64,000 nt of DNA, taken from positions 2,108,001 to 2,172,000 of the forward strand of contig NZ_JAUSXM010000001.1 in assembly GCF_030815985.1 (NCBI RefSeq). The letters run 5' to 3'. The position numbers and the translations under genes were made by a program. This DNA is from Paenibacillus sp. W2I17 (GTDB lineage: Bacteria; Bacillota; Bacilli; Paenibacillales; Paenibacillaceae). Positions 1 to 9,556 of this stretch are shown here, piece after piece (position 1 is the stretch's first letter; the number at the start of each line of letters is the position of its first letter). The notes beneath the pieces were generated by a model, which was not told where the DNA came from, did not search any database, and saw only the letters and a list, made by a program, of their open reading frames with translations.

Positions 1-56
1 GTAAGAATAAACCCAACGATGCCTGCTCCAAGATTAAAGCGGTAGTTTCCTATCAT
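1..56 (-). CDS. Start of an unidentified gene after cheD (partial)
   Basis: An ATG at 56 opens a frame running off the left edge; the 18 visible codons begin MIGNYRFNLGAGIVGFIL, which looks like a hydrophobic N-terminal segment. The start lies 4 nt after the cheD stop, and an AAAGGAAC ribosome binding site sits inside the end of cheD, so it is almost certainly the next gene of the che operon. In related genomes a small protein of unknown role often lies between cheD and sigD. Too little is visible to name it. Confidence 0.55.
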   Translation of the reverse strand, partial: MIGNYRFNLGAGIVGFIL

Positions 57-60
57 AGTC

Positions 61-558
61 TTATAGTTCCTTTACACCCATTTGTACACTTCGAATAGTC
101 AAAAGTCCAGTTTCACAGTCCATCTCAATCGTTCGTCCATAATTCCCACCCGTATCTTCTGCTAGAAGAGGGATATTGAGTTTTTGAAGCCACTCTCGAC
201 AAGAATCTGCATTCCTTGGTCCAATGCGCATTGTATCTCCAGCGCCAGCAAAGGCAAACATCTGAGAGCCTCCGGCCATTTTAGACACAATACGTGAGTG
301 AGAAGCGCCTAGTTTTATCATCTTTTCCAAAAGCTCAGGCAACGCCGTATCCGCATATTTCGCAGTGTTCAGTTTCCCTTCACGGGCGATCTCTGAAGTA
401 GGAAGCATGACATGCGCCATTCCAGCCAGCTTCAAATGTGGGTCATACATTGTTAATCCCACACACGAGCCCAAGCCAGTCGTACGGATTACACCAGGAA
501 GATGAGCGATGTTTAAATCCGCCATACCGACTTTAACGACGCTTTTGTCCTCAATCAT
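61..558 (-). CDS. cheD: CheD, chemoreceptor glutamine deamidase
   Basis: 165 aa, the normal family length. CheD deamidates glutamines in the methyl-accepting domains of chemoreceptors and, in the Bacillus-type system, binds CheC and stimulates its CheY-P phosphatase activity. The catalytic Cys and His are visible in TTGLGSCVGL and AHVMLP, followed by the conserved MAGGSQMF and RIGPRNADS segments. The ATG start overlaps the end of cheC by 8 nt, which implies translational coupling. The partner gene cheC being immediately upstream supports the assignment. Confidence 0.95.
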   Translation of the reverse strand: MIEDKSVVKVGMADLNIAHLPGVIRTTGLGSCVGLTMYDPHLKLAGMAHVMLPTSEIAREGKLNTAKYADTALPELLEKMIKLGASHSRIVSKMAGGSQMFAFAGAGDTMRIGPRNADSCREWLQKLNIPLLAEDTGGNYGRTIEMDCETGLLTIRSVQMGVKEL

Positions 559-1177
559 GGCTCAGTGGCACCCCTAGCGATTCAAATATCTTTGCAAAGG
601 ATGGTGGATCCGGAATGAGGAAAAACTGACCCTCAACTTGATCTTCACCTTCAAAGAAAGATGTGTCAATCAACAATGCAGCGTCACCCATCTCGCCAAA
701 TTGCAGCAAGCCATAACTTAGAATGGCACCTGCCATGTCGATGGCAAGTCCAGGGACAGTTGGATACATAGACAACTTCGTGAAATCTGCCAAAGAAGAA
801 AGATAGGATCCAGCCAAAATATTTCCAATCTCGGAAAGCGCTGATTGTTCCATATCTGTAAAAGCGAGTCCTTCTTTCAGATCAAACCCGGCAAGTCTAT
901 TCAACAACATTTTAGCAGCCTCTGGTGTCATCATAAAGAAAAGATTTCCCGGTGCTTCGCCTTCTACACGAAGAAACACGGTAACCACGATGCGTTCATC
1001 TCCGCCCACTTTTTCGGCAACTTCTTCAAAAGGGAGCATTTGTACTGTAGGTACACCCATGTCAATCGGTCTGTTGAGGAGTTGAGACAACGCCGTTGCG
1101 GCGTTGCCTGCTCCAATGTTACCGACCTCTTTGAGCACATCCATCTGGAATACCTCAAATCGGTTGAACATCTCCAC
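551..1177 (-). CDS. cheC: CheC, CheY-P phosphatase
   Basis: About 208 aa. CheC dephosphorylates CheY-P and is regulated by CheD. Two copies of the phosphatase motif are visible: MDVLKEVGNIGAGN near the N-terminus and SALSEIGNILAGSY near the middle, each with the E-x-GN core. A longer frame is open to 1210, but a GTG at 1177 has a GAGGG Shine-Dalgarno (SD) sequence about 8 nt upstream and gives an N-terminus (MEMFNRFE) like B. subtilis CheC; ATG 1171 is an alternative. It lies 4 nt after the cheW stop. Confidence 0.93.
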   Translation of the reverse strand: MEMFNRFEVFQMDVLKEVGNIGAGNAATALSQLLNRPIDMGVPTVQMLPFEEVAEKVGGDERIVVTVFLRVEGEAPGNLFFMMTPEAAKMLLNRLAGFDLKEGLAFTDMEQSALSEIGNILAGSYLSSLADFTKLSMYPTVPGLAIDMAGAILSYGLLQFGEMGDAALLIDTSFFEGEDQVEGQFFLIPDPPSFAKIFESLGVPLSHD

Positions 1178-1181
1178 GGTA

Positions 1182-1643
1182 CTAGCCCTCAACACTTTCC
1201 AGCTGTACAATCTCGCTTTTATTTAATACTTCGTTTAGGTTGAGCATAATCAACAAGCGTGAATCCTCCAATTTAGCAACACCCCGCAGGTATCTCGCTT
1301 TGACGCCGCCGACCACTTCTGGCGGGCTATCGATCGCACTGCTCTTGATATCAATAACATCATTGGCAGAATCTACGATAAAGCCAACTTGCATGTCGTC
1401 TACACCTACGATAACAATACGAGTCTGATCCGTGTATTCCGTTTCCGGAAGGGAGAAACGACCGCGTAGATCAATAACCGGAATTACAACACCGCGTAGA
1501 TTAATAACTCCTTTTACAAAGGAAAGTGTCTTGGGAACACGGGTAATTGGCATCATACGCTCAATCGTCTGAACCTTATCTACCTCAATACCATACTCTT
1601 CGGTACCCAATTTAAAGACGATGACTTTCAACTCTTCTTCCAT
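1182..1643 (-). CDS. cheW: CheW, chemotaxis coupling protein
   Basis: 153 aa single CheW domain. It couples chemoreceptor signalling domains to the P5 domain of CheA. The family signature is seen in the VIVFKLGTEEYGI start, the LPKT-like segment PKTLSFVKGVINLRG and the VIDLRGRF strand. The start ATG has a strong GGGAGG SD sequence. It follows cheA after 41 nt, as in the B. subtilis operon. Confidence 0.96.
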   Translation of the reverse strand: MEEELKVIVFKLGTEEYGIEVDKVQTIERMMPITRVPKTLSFVKGVINLRGVVIPVIDLRGRFSLPETEYTDQTRIVIVGVDDMQVGFIVDSANDVIDIKSSAIDSPPEVVGGVKARYLRGVAKLEDSRLLIMLNLNEVLNKSEIVQLESVEG

Positions 1644-1684
1644 GTAAAAAACCTCCCTATTAAATGTAAGACTTAGCTCTATGC

Positions 1685-3757
1685 TTATTTAATAAATGCA
1701 TTAGGATCAAGAATCAGGGCTACTTGTCCATCTCCGAGAATGGTTGCTCCAGAGATTCCTTCAATAGCAGGAAGATAGGTTCCCATTGATTTGAGAACAA
1801 TCTCACTTTGTCCAATAAATTCTTCAACAGCTACGGCTGCAAGACGGTCGCCTTTGCGAATCACGACAATTTCTGTTTCCTGCTCATCAGCGTCATTGAA
1901 ATCCGGTACGGAGAAAACTTCGCTCAAAGACAAGTACGGAATCAGTGACTCACGGAACGTGATCATTTTATTGCCGTGAATATTACGCACTTGCTCACGT
2001 TGTACAATGGCCGTCTCTACAATGGAGGACAACGGAACAGCGTATTTCTCTGAACCAAGTCGTACAAGCATTGCAGCAATAATGGATAGAGTCAACGGAA
2101 GCTGAACAGAGAAGTTCGTGCCTTTGCCTGGAGTTGAATGAATGGTTACATTACCGCCAAGCGAAGTGATCTTCGATTTTACTACATCCAAGCCAACGCC
2201 CCGGCCAGAGATATCCGAGATAATATCAGCAGTACTAAAACCAGGTGCGAACAACAGTTGATTCACTTCATCGTCACTCATCTTGGCACCTTGTTCTTCG
2301 GTTACAACACCACGTTTGATCGCGGTTTTCAAAAGCTTGTCGCGATAGATACCTTTACCATCATCTTCAATCTCGATAAATACGTGATTTCCACTGTGGA
2401 AGGCACGCAGGTTTACTGTACCCATCTCTGGTTTACCTGCGGCTACACGCTCTGAAATGGATTCCACACCATGGTCAACCGCGTTACGCAGTAAATGCAC
2501 AAGCGGATCACCAATCTCATCAATTACCGTACGATCCAGTTCCGTCTCAGCACCTGTAATCACCAAATCGATTTTTTTATCAAGTGTCTTAGCCAGATCA
2601 CGGATCATGCGCGGGAATCGATTAAATACGGTATCTACCGGAACCATCCGCAATTTCAGTACAATATTTTGCAAATCTGTGCTAACTCGACTTAAATGAG
2701 CTACTGTATCGGATAAATCATTGTTGCCTGTTTCACTGGCCAATTGCTCCAGACGTGAACGGTCGATCAACAATTCACTGAACAGGTTCATCAATACGTC
2801 GAGACGTTCAATATCCACACGAATGGTACGTGAAGGTGCAGCAGCTTGCTTCGGTGCAGCTGTTTTAGCTGGTGCCGTTGTGGTTTCTTCTTTGGGTACA
2901 GAATTCTTATCCGGCGAAGCAACCTCAGCTACAGCTGTTGGTGCGGGTGGCGCTTCAACTGTAGCTGCTACCTGATTGGCCATCTGCTGAAGAGTCTCCT
3001 GATCCAGTTGAATGAGCTTCGCACTTTCAATTTCAGAGATACTCTTGATGCCTTCTTCCAGTTCGTGCGCCTCTTTAGTTGTTATGTAATACAACGAGAA
3101 ACTGCGCTCAAACTTCTCCTGCTCAATATCCTGAACGGATGGGTAAGCCTTAACGACTTCACCTGAACGTTCCAGCATATCAAAGACCATATAAGCCCGT
3201 ACACCTTTTAACTGGCTATGCTCGCTAACAAGCACATCCACGTAGAACACACGATGACCTTCGGCGATCGACTGATCCAGCACTGAATATTGGAATTCAT
3301 CCAGCTCCACAGCCGAAGAGATTGAAGCGTTAGCCGGCTTGTTTGTTTCTGTAGCAGGTCCATTTCCGTTTGTCATTTCACCATTTTCAATGGCCTGAAG
3401 TGAAGCTACGATTGACGACACATCTGCTTTACCTTGTCCACCTTCGGTAATATCCTGAACCATGGTTTCCAAAGCGTCCAGACTCTTGAACATGGTATCA
3501 AAAATGTAATCCTGCATTTTCAACTTCTCATTACGAACCAGATCCAACACATTTTCCATTTTATGTGTCAGTGATGCCAAATCTTCAAAGCCCATAGTTG
3601 CTGCCATACCCTTCAAGGTATGAGCAGAGCGGAATATAACCTGAACTATGCCCAGGTCTTCCGGATTGCCTTCAAGTTGAAGCATGTTTTCGTTAAGCGA
3701 TTGCAGATGATCATTAGACTCATCAATAAACATGGATAAATATTGGTTCATGTCCAT
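1685..3757 (-). CDS. cheA: CheA, chemotaxis histidine kinase
   Basis: 690 aa. Domains in order: P1 HPt with the phosphorylatable His46 in FRSAHTLKGMA; P2, the CheY/CheB-binding region, around 150-260; a Pro/Ala-rich linker near 270-310; P3 dimerisation helices from IRVDIERLDVLMN; P4 ATPase with the N box LLRNAVDHGVES and glycine boxes EDDGKGI and GRGVGLDVV; and a CheW-like P5. It autophosphorylates from ATP and passes phosphate to CheY and CheB in this same operon. The start has a GGAGGAGGTG SD sequence. Length and order match the family, and nothing looks damaged. Confidence 0.97.
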   Translation of the reverse strand: MDMNQYLSMFIDESNDHLQSLNENMLQLEGNPEDLGIVQVIFRSAHTLKGMAATMGFEDLASLTHKMENVLDLVRNEKLKMQDYIFDTMFKSLDALETMVQDITEGGQGKADVSSIVASLQAIENGEMTNGNGPATETNKPANASISSAVELDEFQYSVLDQSIAEGHRVFYVDVLVSEHSQLKGVRAYMVFDMLERSGEVVKAYPSVQDIEQEKFERSFSLYYITTKEAHELEEGIKSISEIESAKLIQLDQETLQQMANQVAATVEAPPAPTAVAEVASPDKNSVPKEETTTAPAKTAAPKQAAAPSRTIRVDIERLDVLMNLFSELLIDRSRLEQLASETGNNDLSDTVAHLSRVSTDLQNIVLKLRMVPVDTVFNRFPRMIRDLAKTLDKKIDLVITGAETELDRTVIDEIGDPLVHLLRNAVDHGVESISERVAAGKPEMGTVNLRAFHSGNHVFIEIEDDGKGIYRDKLLKTAIKRGVVTEEQGAKMSDDEVNQLLFAPGFSTADIISDISGRGVGLDVVKSKITSLGGNVTIHSTPGKGTNFSVQLPLTLSIIAAMLVRLGSEKYAVPLSSIVETAIVQREQVRNIHGNKMITFRESLIPYLSLSEVFSVPDFNDADEQETEIVVIRKGDRLAAVAVEEFIGQSEIVLKSMGTYLPAIEGISGATILGDGQVALILDPNAFIK

Positions 3758-3789
3758 TGTGAGGCACCTCCTCCGTGAGTTACACTCCG

Positions 3790-5232
3790 TTATTTCACTG
3801 CTTGAACAAGTTTAGATGCAATCTCCTGCAATGGCAGAAGATGACGAACGCATTGCAGCTCTACAGCAGAACGCGGCATACCATATACAACACATGTTTC
3901 TTCATTCTCGGCAAAGGTTGATGTAACTCCAGCTTCGTATAATCTCTTCATCATACGTGCTCCATCACTTCCCATTCCCGTCAGCAAAACAAGATGCCTT
4001 TGTAAAGATGTAAACGGCAGAAGTGACTCAAACATCGTATCCACTGAAGGTCTATGTCCATTCACTGGTTGATCTTCAGTCAGCTTCACGATAAACTTCC
4101 CGTCTGCTGTTTTGTTAACTTTCACATGGAATCCGCCGGGTGCTATATAGGCGGTTCCTTTTTTCAGAACCATGCCCTCTTCAGCTTCAACCACATGCAG
4201 TGGACTGAATGTATTCAATCGTTGAGCCAGAGAACGTGTGAAATTGGGCGGCATATGCTGCACAATAATGACCGGTGCAGGCAAATCAGCAGGCAACTGC
4301 TCAAGCAATGTCTTGAGAGCCCTCGGTCCACCCGTAGAACAACCTATTGCCACAAGTTTGTTGAATGGTCCCTCCAGCCCCCCTCCACCTTTGGTGACAG
4401 GATTGGGCTTGATTACATCCTTGGCTTTTGCAGAGGCAGAGGTTGCCGCTATTTGATCAGCTGCCACTCTAGCTGCATTAGGTAGTCGAACTTCCTTTGG
4501 AGTCTGTACTGGATTAGCTGACCTCACTGCTTTTTCTGCCTTCGTCCCCAAATTGCGTTCAGCCTTTGGCAATGGCTCCGGTTTATTCTCTACGCGACCT
4601 GGTTTTGAAGGTGACAATGGTTCAATTGGTTTCTTTGATTTGGCCTGAAAGGCTTCAGTCCGTTCTCGAAGAGAGCGTTGACTCGTCTCGACAGGTTCGA
4701 TCGTTTTTTTCACAGGCTCCGCTCGATCCCTGGCCGGCAGTTCTTTCTGTACTGGCTGAGTTGGGGGAGCAACTGCTCCTCGCAACATGTCTCTATTTTT
4801 CATGGATAACTCACGATCAGCTTTTCTTTTGATCTCATTCATCGCAGCACGCATGCGCTCAACCAAGGCTTTACCAACTTGAGCAATATCCTGGTCATGT
4901 GAAATAGATGGTTTGCGAATGAAGTCAAATGCCCCGGCTTCAAGCGCCATAATGGTTTCTTTCATGCCTTGTTCATTGATACCAGAGAGCATAATCACAG
5001 GAACGAAGGATTCCTTCATAATTGATTTTAATGCATCCAACCCATTCATTTCGGGCATCTCAACGTCCATTGTAATAATATCGGGTTTCAATTCTAGTGA
5101 TTTTTGAATCGCTTCTCTACCGTTTGATGCCGTTGCCGTTACCTTGAATTCCGGATCCGCTTGGATCAAATCCGTAACAATCTTACGCATAAAAGCGGAA
5201 TCATCGACAACCAATACTTGATACGCCGCCAT
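3790..5232 (-). CDS. cheB: CheB, receptor methylesterase response regulator
   Basis: 480 aa, clearly longer than the roughly 350 aa usual for CheB. The receiver domain carries the phospho-acceptor Asp56 in ITMDVEMPEMNG. The C-terminal methylesterase (from about 290) has the catalytic serine in AIGCSTGG, the His region VQHMPPNFT and the Asp in GMGSDGARM. Between them is an unusually long linker (about 130-285) rich in Lys, Glu, Pro and Ala, probably disordered. The enzyme removes methyl groups from receptors during adaptation. SD AGGGGTGA precedes the ATG. Confidence 0.95.
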   Translation of the reverse strand: MAAYQVLVVDDSAFMRKIVTDLIQADPEFKVTATASNGREAIQKSLELKPDIITMDVEMPEMNGLDALKSIMKESFVPVIMLSGINEQGMKETIMALEAGAFDFIRKPSISHDQDIAQVGKALVERMRAAMNEIKRKADRELSMKNRDMLRGAVAPPTQPVQKELPARDRAEPVKKTIEPVETSQRSLRERTEAFQAKSKKPIEPLSPSKPGRVENKPEPLPKAERNLGTKAEKAVRSANPVQTPKEVRLPNAARVAADQIAATSASAKAKDVIKPNPVTKGGGGLEGPFNKLVAIGCSTGGPRALKTLLEQLPADLPAPVIIVQHMPPNFTRSLAQRLNTFSPLHVVEAEEGMVLKKGTAYIAPGGFHVKVNKTADGKFIVKLTEDQPVNGHRPSVDTMFESLLPFTSLQRHLVLLTGMGSDGARMMKRLYEAGVTSTFAENEETCVVYGMPRSAVELQCVRHLLPLQEIASKLVQAVK

Positions 5233-5264
5233 GTTGTGTCACCCCTGTTTCCTTTATTCAGAAA

Positions 5265-6152
5265 TCATGTTGTCCGTTTAAGCCACTTATTCATAAATCC
5301 CCTGATTCCTGTCAAGGTTCCGGATCCCGGAGTTGCAGGTACAGCCAGATAACGAAGAGCAAGTTTCTCTATATCTTTGGAGGCTTTGGCATTGGGATAA
5401 GCCAGACTATAGGGCATTTGCCTTTTAACCGCCTTGACTACCTGGGCGTCTTCTGAAATATACCCAAGCAGCGGAATATCCGTCTGCAAAAACCGCCTCG
5501 CCACTCCAGCTATTTTTTCTGCCACCCGTTCCGCTTCTCGTTCGTCTTCCACCCGGTTAACGATCATCCGAAAGGGCGTAGCATTTTCCTGGCCGTGCAT
5601 AACTTTGACTAAAGCATAAGCATCGGTTATTGAAGTCGGTTCAGGTGTAGTTATAATCAGGCATTCATCAGCAGCACCGATAAACTTCATATTCTCTCTG
5701 GAGAGTCCTGCCCCAGTGTCAAAGATGACATAATCCATTTCCTGGGCAATATCCTCGACTTGACTGGCGAAGAACTCCAGATCACGATCAGACAATGAGA
5801 ACAACTCTTTCATGCCCGATCCTCCAGCAATGTAAGGCAAGCCACTGGCACCCAGTTGTATGATTTCCCTTATGGATTTTTGTCGGTACAACAGGTGGTA
5901 AAGATTATAGGAAGAAGACGTACCCATAAGAACATCAATATTAGCCATTCCAATATCGGCATCAAATACAAGTACCTTTTGCCCCAAAGCCTGCAATGCC
6001 AAGGCAAAGTTCAGTGTGAAATTGGATTTACCAACACCTCCCTTACCACTGGCCACAGTAATGATTTTCGAGGATCGAATATCTCGCTCAATGCCTTCCA
6101 ATTCCAAAGGCGCGGAGACCATACTTCGAAGTGCAGCTGCCTGATCCTTCAT
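5265..6152 (-). CDS. flhG: FlhG (YlxH), MinD-like ATPase for flagellar number and placement
   Basis: 295 aa from the chosen start. Deviant Walker A VASGKGGVGKSNF identifies the ParA/MinD class. The N-terminus contains MKDQAAALR, matching the DQAxxLR element by which FlhG stimulates the FlhF GTPase. Upstream ATG 6161 is also in frame, but ATG 6152 is better spaced from GGGAGAA and gives a 4-nt ATGA overlap with flhF. With FlhF it controls where and how many flagella are assembled. Confidence 0.95.
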   Translation of the reverse strand: MKDQAAALRSMVSAPLELEGIERDIRSSKIITVASGKGGVGKSNFTLNFALALQALGQKVLVFDADIGMANIDVLMGTSSSYNLYHLLYRQKSIREIIQLGASGLPYIAGGSGMKELFSLSDRDLEFFASQVEDIAQEMDYVIFDTGAGLSRENMKFIGAADECLIITTPEPTSITDAYALVKVMHGQENATPFRMIVNRVEDEREAERVAEKIAGVARRFLQTDIPLLGYISEDAQVVKAVKRQMPYSLAYPNAKASKDIEKLALRYLAVPATPGSGTLTGIRGFMNKWLKRTT

Positions 6153-7501
6153 TGTGACCATTCTCCCAGCAACTGTTTAGACAACGAATCTGCATCTGGT
6201 TTCAACAAATCGTCCGGAACATTTTGTCCATTTGCCACATATGCGAGCTTGAGTGGAAAACGGTGTAACAAGTTAAATAGCGGACCGCAGCTCCCCGTCT
6301 CATCCATTTTGGTGAAAATCACCTTATCCAGTCCATATTTACTGAAATGTTCCGTGATCTGCACCATATCAGCACTTTTGGAAGTCATACTCATGACCAG
6401 AAAGGTTTCGCTATTCTCTACAGGAGCAAGCAAACTTTGCAGTTCCGAAACAAGTAATTCATTTCTGTAGTTTCTACCCGCTGTATCCATAAAGATCAAA
6501 TCACAATTCTCTAATCGAGAAATGGCACGTTGTGTATCACCGGGCGATTGCACCACCTCAAGTGGAACATTCAGTATAGATGCATACGTTCTAAGCTGTT
6601 CTACTGCCGAAATCCGATACGTGTCTGATGTAATGAATCCAACTTTACGCTGTTTTTTGAACATTTGTTCAGCAGCCAATTTTGCAATTGTCGTGGTTTT
6701 CCCTACACCAGTTGGTCCAGCTACATAGACGATTCGCGTGGTAGGAAGAATGCCTTCTTCAATACGATGCTCCAAAAAGTGCATGACCTCAAGCTTCACT
6801 ACTTGTTCTACATCCTGTTCTTTCAATCCACCCTCAGACCATTTTGCTTGAATTGAATCAAACCAGGATTCCCATACTTCCGGCCAGACATCTTGTTCTG
6901 TCAAACGTTCTCGGATCATATGCAGTTCCTCTGGCACAGGGTCCGCAGAAATACCTTGCTTTGTAAGCCTGGTCACCATCTGTTTAAGATCCTGCAATTC
7001 AGTCATCAACTTATCCTGCTGCAGGTCTGAACCTGTTGGCTCCGGACCAGTTGTTGAACCCGAAAAATCCGCCCCTTGCGGTCGCGGTTTATGATCCGTG
7101 CTCGAAGAACCTGAGCCGCTGTCTATGTCTGAACCGATATAACGCGATTCAAACACAGACGGCGCAGCCGCAGATTGGTCCTGTACACTTTGATCAGCTG
7201 TATTCGTTGTCGCCGACTCATCAGAAGCCGCAACAAACGAACGAGCTGTTTGCCGGTAAGCTTCAGGTACAAATGCACGAGGTACAGGTGTGAATTGATT
7301 TTGTACTGGCTTTGTTGTTTGCTTGTTTTCTTCCTTATCCACTGCAGCTACAACTTCGATCCGTTTTTTGCGAAACATTCCCATCACACCGCCCACCTTA
7401 ATCTCTTTGGTGGACAGAATAACGGCATCACTTCCCAGGTCTTTGCGAATTTGAAGCATAGCTTCGGGCATGGTCTCAACAACGTATTGTTTTACTCTCA
7501 T
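6149..7501 (-). CDS. flhF: FlhF, SRP-type GTPase for flagellar placement
   Basis: 450 aa. The C-terminal NG domain has all SRP-GTPase motifs: G1 [11 protein letters not shown]2 DTYRISAVEQL, G3 DTAGRN and G4 TKMDETG. The N-terminal B domain (about 1-180) starts MRVKQYVVETMPEAM and then becomes low-complexity (Ser/Asp/Gln-rich). It forms a complex with FlhG and helps position the basal body. Coupled to flhA upstream and flhG downstream by 4-nt ATGA overlaps. Confidence 0.95.
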   Translation of the reverse strand: MRVKQYVVETMPEAMLQIRKDLGSDAVILSTKEIKVGGVMGMFRKKRIEVVAAVDKEENKQTTKPVQNQFTPVPRAFVPEAYRQTARSFVAASDESATTNTADQSVQDQSAAAPSVFESRYIGSDIDSGSGSSSTDHKPRPQGADFSGSTTGPEPTGSDLQQDKLMTELQDLKQMVTRLTKQGISADPVPEELHMIRERLTEQDVWPEVWESWFDSIQAKWSEGGLKEQDVEQVVKLEVMHFLEHRIEEGILPTTRIVYVAGPTGVGKTTTIAKLAAEQMFKKQRKVGFITSDTYRISAVEQLRTYASILNVPLEVVQSPGDTQRAISRLENCDLIFMDTAGRNYRNELLVSELQSLLAPVENSETFLVMSMTSKSADMVQITEHFSKYGLDKVIFTKMDETGSCGPLFNLLHRFPLKLAYVANGQNVPDDLLKPDADSLSKQLLGEWSQ

Positions 7502-9531
7502 AAGTTCACCACCCCGATACTTTGAATTTCAACATTCGGCTCCAACTCGCTATAGGAAAGCACAGGAATGTCCTGCATAGTACGTTCAATAACCTGACGC
7601 AGATACATCCGAATGGTTGGAGAAGTTAATACAACAGGTTGTTGACCTGATTGAATCAAACGGTTCACTTGTTCACTGAGCTTCTGATATACACTTTGTG
7701 TAGATACAGGGTCTAACGCAAGATAACTGCCTTGATCCGATTGTTGCACACTTTCAGCAATTTTCTTCTCAAGACCAGGTCCAACCGTGATCACTCGAAG
7801 TGTCTCACCTTTCTGTGAGAACTGCTGAGTAATCTGACGTGAGAGGGATTGTCTGACGTATTCAGTCAGCACATCAGGATCCTTCGTATACGTACCATAG
7901 TCAGCCAGTGTCTCGAAGATGGTAACCATATCACGAATAGATATTTTCTCACGCAATAACTTGGCAAGCACTTTCTGTACATCACCAATGGAAAGTAGAG
8001 AAGGGATCAGTTCATCCACAAGGGCAGAATAGTTCTCTCTGAGATTATCCACAAGTGCTTTTGTCTCTTGTCTTCCAAGTAACTCATGCGCATGTTTCTT
8101 AATCAGCTCCGTCAGATGTGTAGCCACAACGGAAGGCGGATCAACTACCGTATATCCTGCAAGTTCTGCTCTGTCTTTGGTTACTTCATCAATCCATAGT
8201 GCTGGAAGTCCAAAAGCAGGCTCCGTCGTTTCAATACCTGTCACAGACTCCTCATCATAGCCAGGACTCATGGCAAGGTAATGATTCAACAACAGTTCTC
8301 CGCCGCCTACCACATTACCCTTGATTTTGATAACATACTCATTGGGTCTGAGCTGGATATTATCTCGAATCCGTATGACCGGAACGACCAACCCCAGTTC
8401 CAGAGCACACTGCCTCCGAATCATAATGATTCGATCCAATAAGTCCCCACCCTGCTGATTATCAGCAAGCGGGATTAAACCATAACCAAATTCAAACTCA
8501 ATAGGGTCCACCTGAAGCAGGTTAATTACACTTTCAGGACTTCTAACCTCTTCAATCTGCTGTTCTTCTTCCAACTGTTCTTCCGCTACTTGTTTCAAAT
8601 TCAGATTATTCTGCATACGCCACGCTGCATATGCCAACACACCTGCCAACGGAAGTGTAGTAATAACATGAATTGGTGTGAAGAAACCGAGCATGGCAAT
8701 AACGAAAGCTACGATATAAATAAGTATTGGATATGTAAACAGTTGCCCCGTAATATCATCTGCCAAGTTTCCTTCTGATGACGCTCTGGTGACGATAAGT
8801 CCTGCTGCTGTGGAAATAAGGAGAGCAGGGATTTGGCTTACCAATCCATCTCCGATAGTCAATACAGAGTACGTTGACATTGCATCTGCGAAAGCCATCC
8901 CATGAACAGTCATACCGATTATAAATCCACCAATGAGATTGATCAGGAGGATGATAATACTTGCAATTGCGTCACCTTTTACGAATTTACTTGCTCCATC
9001 CATCGCTCCATAGAAATCGGCTTCACGTTCAATTTTGGAACGACGCTCACGAGCTTGTTGCTCGTTGATCAGACCCGCATTCAGATCCGCATCAATACTC
9101 ATTTGTTTACCAGGCATCGCATCGAGGGTGAATCGGGCAGCAACTTCAGCTACGCGTTCGGACCCCTTTGTAATAACGATAAACTGAACGACAACGAGGA
9201 TCAAAAACACGATAAATCCAATCGCAATTTGCCCTCCAGCAATCCAGCTACCAAAGGTAGCAACTACAGCTCCGGCATCCCCATCACCAAGGATTAGCTT
9301 GGTTGTCGAAATGTTCAGTGCCAGTCGGAATAGTGTGGTGATCAACAGCAAAGCTGGAAAAATAGAAAACTGCAACGCTTCTTTGCTATTCATTGCAACA
9401 AGGAGTATCATCAGAGCAATTGAAATATTGACGACCAGCAACAAGTCCAACAGCCAGGTCGGGATCGGAAGAATCATCATCAACACAATGCCAATGATAC
9501 CCGCAAGGACAGCTATATCTTTAATCTTCAA
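7498..9531 (-). CDS. flhA: FlhA, flagellar export gate protein
   Basis: 677 aa, normal length. About eight membrane helices in residues 1-310, then a cytoplasmic domain that docks export chaperones. The family signature region is visible as RRSKIEREADFYGAMDG followed by ASKFVKGDAIA. It forms the nonameric ring of the flagellar type III export gate with FlhB, FliP, FliQ and FliR, all encoded just upstream. SD GGAGG is 10 nt before the ATG. Confidence 0.97.
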   Translation of the reverse strand: MKIKDIAVLAGIIGIVLMMILPIPTWLLDLLLVVNISIALMILLVAMNSKEALQFSIFPALLLITTLFRLALNISTTKLILGDGDAGAVVATFGSWIAGGQIAIGFIVFLILVVVQFIVITKGSERVAEVAARFTLDAMPGKQMSIDADLNAGLINEQQARERRSKIEREADFYGAMDGASKFVKGDAIASIIILLINLIGGFIIGMTVHGMAFADAMSTYSVLTIGDGLVSQIPALLISTAAGLIVTRASSEGNLADDITGQLFTYPILIYIVAFVIAMLGFFTPIHVITTLPLAGVLAYAAWRMQNNLNLKQVAEEQLEEEQQIEEVRSPESVINLLQVDPIEFEFGYGLIPLADNQQGGDLLDRIIMIRRQCALELGLVVPVIRIRDNIQLRPNEYVIKIKGNVVGGGELLLNHYLAMSPGYDEESVTGIETTEPAFGLPALWIDEVTKDRAELAGYTVVDPPSVVATHLTELIKKHAHELLGRQETKALVDNLRENYSALVDELIPSLLSIGDVQKVLAKLLREKISIRDMVTIFETLADYGTYTKDPDVLTEYVRQSLSRQITQQFSQKGETLRVITVGPGLEKKIAESVQQSDQGSYLALDPVSTQSVYQKLSEQVNRLIQSGQQPVVLTSPTIRMYLRQVIERTMQDIPVLSYSELEPNVEIQSIGVVNL

Positions 9532-9556
9532 TGAATGTACGGCCTCCGATCCCCTT

